Part shown: in pieces, positions 61,621 to 64,000 of the stretch | How the letters are laid out: every line of letters begins with the position of its first letter | How positions within the stretch are numbered: position 1 is the stretch's first letter | DNA from: an uncultured Eubacterium sp. | Lineage (GTDB): Bacteria > Bacillota > Clostridia > Lachnospirales > Lachnospiraceae | Length of the DNA stretch: 64,000 nucleotides | NCBI GenBank assembly: GCA_910584345.1 | Contig: CAJTZX010000008.1 | Coordinates: 27,088 to 91,087 of the forward strand | Reading direction: 5' to 3' | The notes under the pieces: generated by a model | Database searches by the model: none | The model's input: the letters and a program-made list of their open reading frames with translations, nothing else | Told to the model about the DNA's origin: nothing | Translations under genes and position numbers: made by a program

Positions 61621-62328
61621 ATGAATCATTGGAAAGAAACGTGGAATAAGCGAGATAAAGAGATACAAATAACGGATAATATTTTTGATATGTTTTGCAG
61701 GCTGAAAAAAGCGGATGGATATGATACGCTTATTGAGGATGGATATTATGAAGGATTATTTGAAGAATGGAAAAGGACAAATGAAGATTTAAGTAGAAAT
61801 GGTGTAAGTTTTGCCAGTGTATATGAGGTTGGCTGTGGGAGCGGAGTAAACCTTTACCTTTATAAAAATCTTTTCAATATAAAAAAATTAGGTGGAATTG
61901 ATTATTCTAAACCATTAATAGAAATTGCAGAACAAGTTTTGAAGGATGCAGAGTTGGAATATGGTGAAGCAGTAGAAATAGATGTTTGTTCGAAGTATGA
62001 TCTTGTACTTTCAGAAGGAGTCTTTATATATTTTCAAGATGTTCAATATGGCATGCAGGTATTTGAGAAGATGTATGAAAAAGCTGAAAAAGTTGTTGTT
62101 ATAAAAGATGTTTATGACCTGGAGAAAAAGGATGCATGCATGGCGGCGCGACGTGCCAGTGTAGAAAATTATGATGAGCGTTACAAAGGCTTGGAAAAGA
62201 CATTTTATTCAAGAGATTCATTTGTAAAATTTGCAAAGGAAAAAAATTGCAAATACAGCATTGTTGAGCCTCAGAATAAGCATTATTGGAATAATGATTT
62301 TACTTTTGATTTTTATTTATTTAAATAG
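61621..62328 (+). CDS. Second SAM-dependent methyltransferase
   Basis: 235 residues, class I methyltransferase: motif I YEVGCGSGVNLYLYK, GGIDYSKPLIEIAE, and VLSEGVFIYFQDVQYG. AGGAGGATGGT precedes the ATG. Next to a cytidylyltransferase-aminotransferase and a SerB-like phosphatase it is a candidate N-methylase for an amino-acid-like group; that is inferred from the resemblance to the C. difficile type A cluster. Confidence 0.83.
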   Translation: MNHWKETWNKRDKEIQITDNIFDMFCRLKKADGYDTLIEDGYYEGLFEEWKRTNEDLSRNGVSFASVYEVGCGSGVNLYLYKNLFNIKKLGGIDYSKPLIEIAEQVLKDAELEYGEAVEIDVCSKYDLVLSEGVFIYFQDVQYGMQVFEKMYEKAEKVVVIKDVYDLEKKDACMAARRASVENYDERYKGLEKTFYSRDSFVKFAKEKNCKYSIVEPQNKHYWNNDFTFDFYLFK

Positions 62329-62346
62329 CAAAGGATGGTATGAAAA

Positions 62347-63960
62347 ATGCAGGCTGTAATTCTTGCCGCTGGAATGGGAAAGCGGTTGGGCGAGTTAACG
62401 AAGTGCAATACAAAATGTATGGTAGAGGTGAATGGGATACGTCTGATAGAACGGATGTTGTGCATTTTAGATAAAAAAGCATTATCAAGGATTATTGTTG
62501 TAATTGGATATGAAGGAGACAGACTCAAGGATTTTATTGGTACACTGGATATTTCAGTACCTATTTGTTATGTGGAAAATAAAGCATATGATAGAACAAA
62601 TAATATTTATTCTCTTGCTCTTGCTTCAGAATATTTGCGAGAAGAGGACACTTTGCTTCTGGAATCAGATCTGATCTTTGAGGAGTCGTTGATTGACTGT
62701 TTGCTGACGGATAAGCGTGATACACTGGTATTGGTGGATAAATTCGAAAATGGCATGGATGGGACTTGTTTGATTTTGGATGCGGAGGATAATATTGTAG
62801 ATTTTATTTCCGGAAAGTTTTTGGATTATGATGAAAAGAACAGATACTATAAAACAGTAAATATATATAAGTTTAGTAAGAGATTCAGCAGTCAATTTTA
62901 TCTGCCGTTTCTAAAAGCATACATATCTACAATGGGTGATAATGAATATTATGAGTCAGTCATCAAATTCATTATGTTATTGGATAAGAATCTGATTAAA
63001 GCAAAACGGCTTGTAAATGGAGAAAAATGGTATGAAATAGATGATAAGCAGGATTTGGATATTGCGGAAACATTATTTATAGAAGATCAGGAGAAGAGAT
63101 ATGACAGAATGGCAAAGCGATTTGGGGGATATTGGCGTTATCCGCATTTGCTTGATTTTTGCTATCTGGTAAACCCTCATTTTCCGTCTAAAAGGATGAT
63201 GAAAGAGATTTCATCAAATACAGAACAGCTTTTGACACAATATCCGTCAGGTATGAAAGAAAATTGTCTGCTTGCATCAAAAAATTTTGGTGTTCAAGAG
63301 GAACATATAGTAGTGGGAAATGGCGCTGCAGAGCTGATTAAAGAATTATTGGGACAATTAGAAGGGAAGACAGGAATTATCAGTCCAACATTTGAAGAGT
63401 ATCCGAATCGCTATGGAAAATGTGATTGTGTAATTATGGATACAGCAGAAATGGATTTCATATATCATTCTTCAGATGTAATCAACTTTTTTTCGGATAA
63501 AAAAATTCGGAATCTCGTAGTCATTAATCCCGATAATCCAAGTGGAAATTATATGGATGGTTTGCAATGTGAAGAAATTGCTACGTGGTGTGAAAAACAG
63601 GGAATTAATTTTATATTAGATGAAAGCTTTAGTGACTTTGCAGAAGGAAATGCAAAAGAACTATCGGCCATAAAAGAAGATTTTTTGAAAAAATATCCCA
63701 ATGCGTATGTGATAAAGAGTATATCTAAATCATACGGGGTTCCAGGGTTACGGTTGGGAATTATGGCAAGCAGAAGAACCGATGTGATAGCAGCTGTGAA
63801 GAAACTGGTTTCAATCTGGAATATTAATTCGTATGCCGAATTTTTTATGCAGATTTTAGGAAAATATGAGCAGGAATATATGGAATCACTGGAATTTTTA
63901 AAAAGAGACAGAAAGGCTTTGTATGAACAACTGTCTCAAATAAAAGACCTTAATCCGTAA
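62347..63960 (+). CDS. Cytidylyltransferase-aminotransferase fusion, C-terminus apparently cut short
   Basis: 537 residues. Residues 1-250 are a LicC-like nucleotidyltransferase (AAGMGKRLGELTKCNTKCMV, LLLESDLIF, WYEIDDKQDLDIAE). Residues 255-537 are a class I/II PLP aminotransferase like CobD/HisC (FCYLVNPHFPSKRMM, VVGNGAAELI, INPDNPSGNY, LDESFSDF, and Lys461 in SISKSYGVPGLRLG). Only 76 residues follow that Lys, where HisC/CobD enzymes have about 120-140 including a substrate-binding Arg, so the end is missing or the domain is reduced. Likely role: make and CDP-activate an amino-alcohol or amino-acid phosphate. Confidence 0.82.
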   Translation: MQAVILAAGMGKRLGELTKCNTKCMVEVNGIRLIERMLCILDKKALSRIIVVIGYEGDRLKDFIGTLDISVPICYVENKAYDRTNNIYSLALASEYLREEDTLLLESDLIFEESLIDCLLTDKRDTLVLVDKFENGMDGTCLILDAEDNIVDFISGKFLDYDEKNRYYKTVNIYKFSKRFSSQFYLPFLKAYISTMGDNEYYESVIKFIMLLDKNLIKAKRLVNGEKWYEIDDKQDLDIAETLFIEDQEKRYDRMAKRFGGYWRYPHLLDFCYLVNPHFPSKRMMKEISSNTEQLLTQYPSGMKENCLLASKNFGVQEEHIVVGNGAAELIKELLGQLEGKTGIISPTFEEYPNRYGKCDCVIMDTAEMDFIYHSSDVINFFSDKKIRNLVVINPDNPSGNYMDGLQCEEIATWCEKQGINFILDESFSDFAEGNAKELSAIKEDFLKKYPNAYVIKSISKSYGVPGLRLGIMASRRTDVIAAVKKLVSIWNINSYAEFFMQILGKYEQEYMESLEFLKRDRKALYEQLSQIKDLNP

Positions 63961-64000
63961 AACTTATTAACCCAATTTCTGGCGTATACCCGATAAATAC

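Overview
The window looks like a chromosome segment from a motile, low-GC Gram-positive anaerobe of the Clostridia, most likely a gut Lachnospiraceae (Roseburia/Agathobacter-like). Signs are the AT-rich DNA, strong Shine-Dalgarno sites, a large Gram-positive type SRP RNA, a CwlD-type sporulation amidase, fliW-csrA control of flagellin, and many genes typical of that family (LarB, DUF5711 and LysM proteins, a serpin lipoprotein, an OPT transporter). This placement rests on gene content only. Starts given here follow ribosome-binding sites and often lie inside the longest open frame.

Layout. 1-3.2 kb: 3' end of a GH18 gene, CwlD-type amidase, threonylcarbamoyl-AMP synthase and a phosphatase-like protein without its nucleophile. 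3.3-10.6 kb: a complete F-type ATP synthase operon whose c subunit carries the sodium-binding signature. 10.6-13.2 kb: a divergent accessory flagellin behind a repeat-rich leader, then a long AT-rich gene-free stretch. 13.2-31.9 kb: housekeeping and accessory genes: a HEPN/MNT pair, SRP RNA, HAD hydrolase, serpin, LarB, tRNA-Ser(CGA), OPT transporter, PqqD, PepD, Pfk, dnaX-ybaB-recR, a LysM/DUF5711/CvpA envelope group, VapBC, a surface protein with InlB-type repeats and a GH43 enzyme.

32.0-44.7 kb: late flagellar genes flgM-flgN-flgK-flgK-like-flgL-fliW-csrA, then flaG-fliD-fliS-chaperone, then the major flagellin. Three sigma-28 (SigD) type promoters can be read here and a fourth, fully consensus one drives an unknown 120-residue protein at 52.66 kb. 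Two of these leaders (flagellin and the unknown gene) hold a hairpin with GGA in its loop, which is what a CsrA site looks like, and csrA and fliW lie in the same locus.

44.7-64 kb: a large glycosylation island, probably for flagellin. It has three tandem CgeB-like glycosyltransferases, three PF13712-like glycosyltransferases, unknown all-helical proteins paired with or fused to these enzymes, a DUF4422 transferase and GT2 enzymes. A sugar-modifying cassette follows (FdtA/QdtA-like isomerase, aminotransferase, GNAT acetyltransferase). Last comes a set with a SerB-like phosphatase, two methyltransferases, a nucleotidyltransferase and a cytidylyltransferase-aminotransferase fusion. This last set resembles in composition the cluster behind the phospho-N-methylthreonine ('type A') flagellin glycan of Clostridioides difficile. 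The final gene seems cut short near the window edge.
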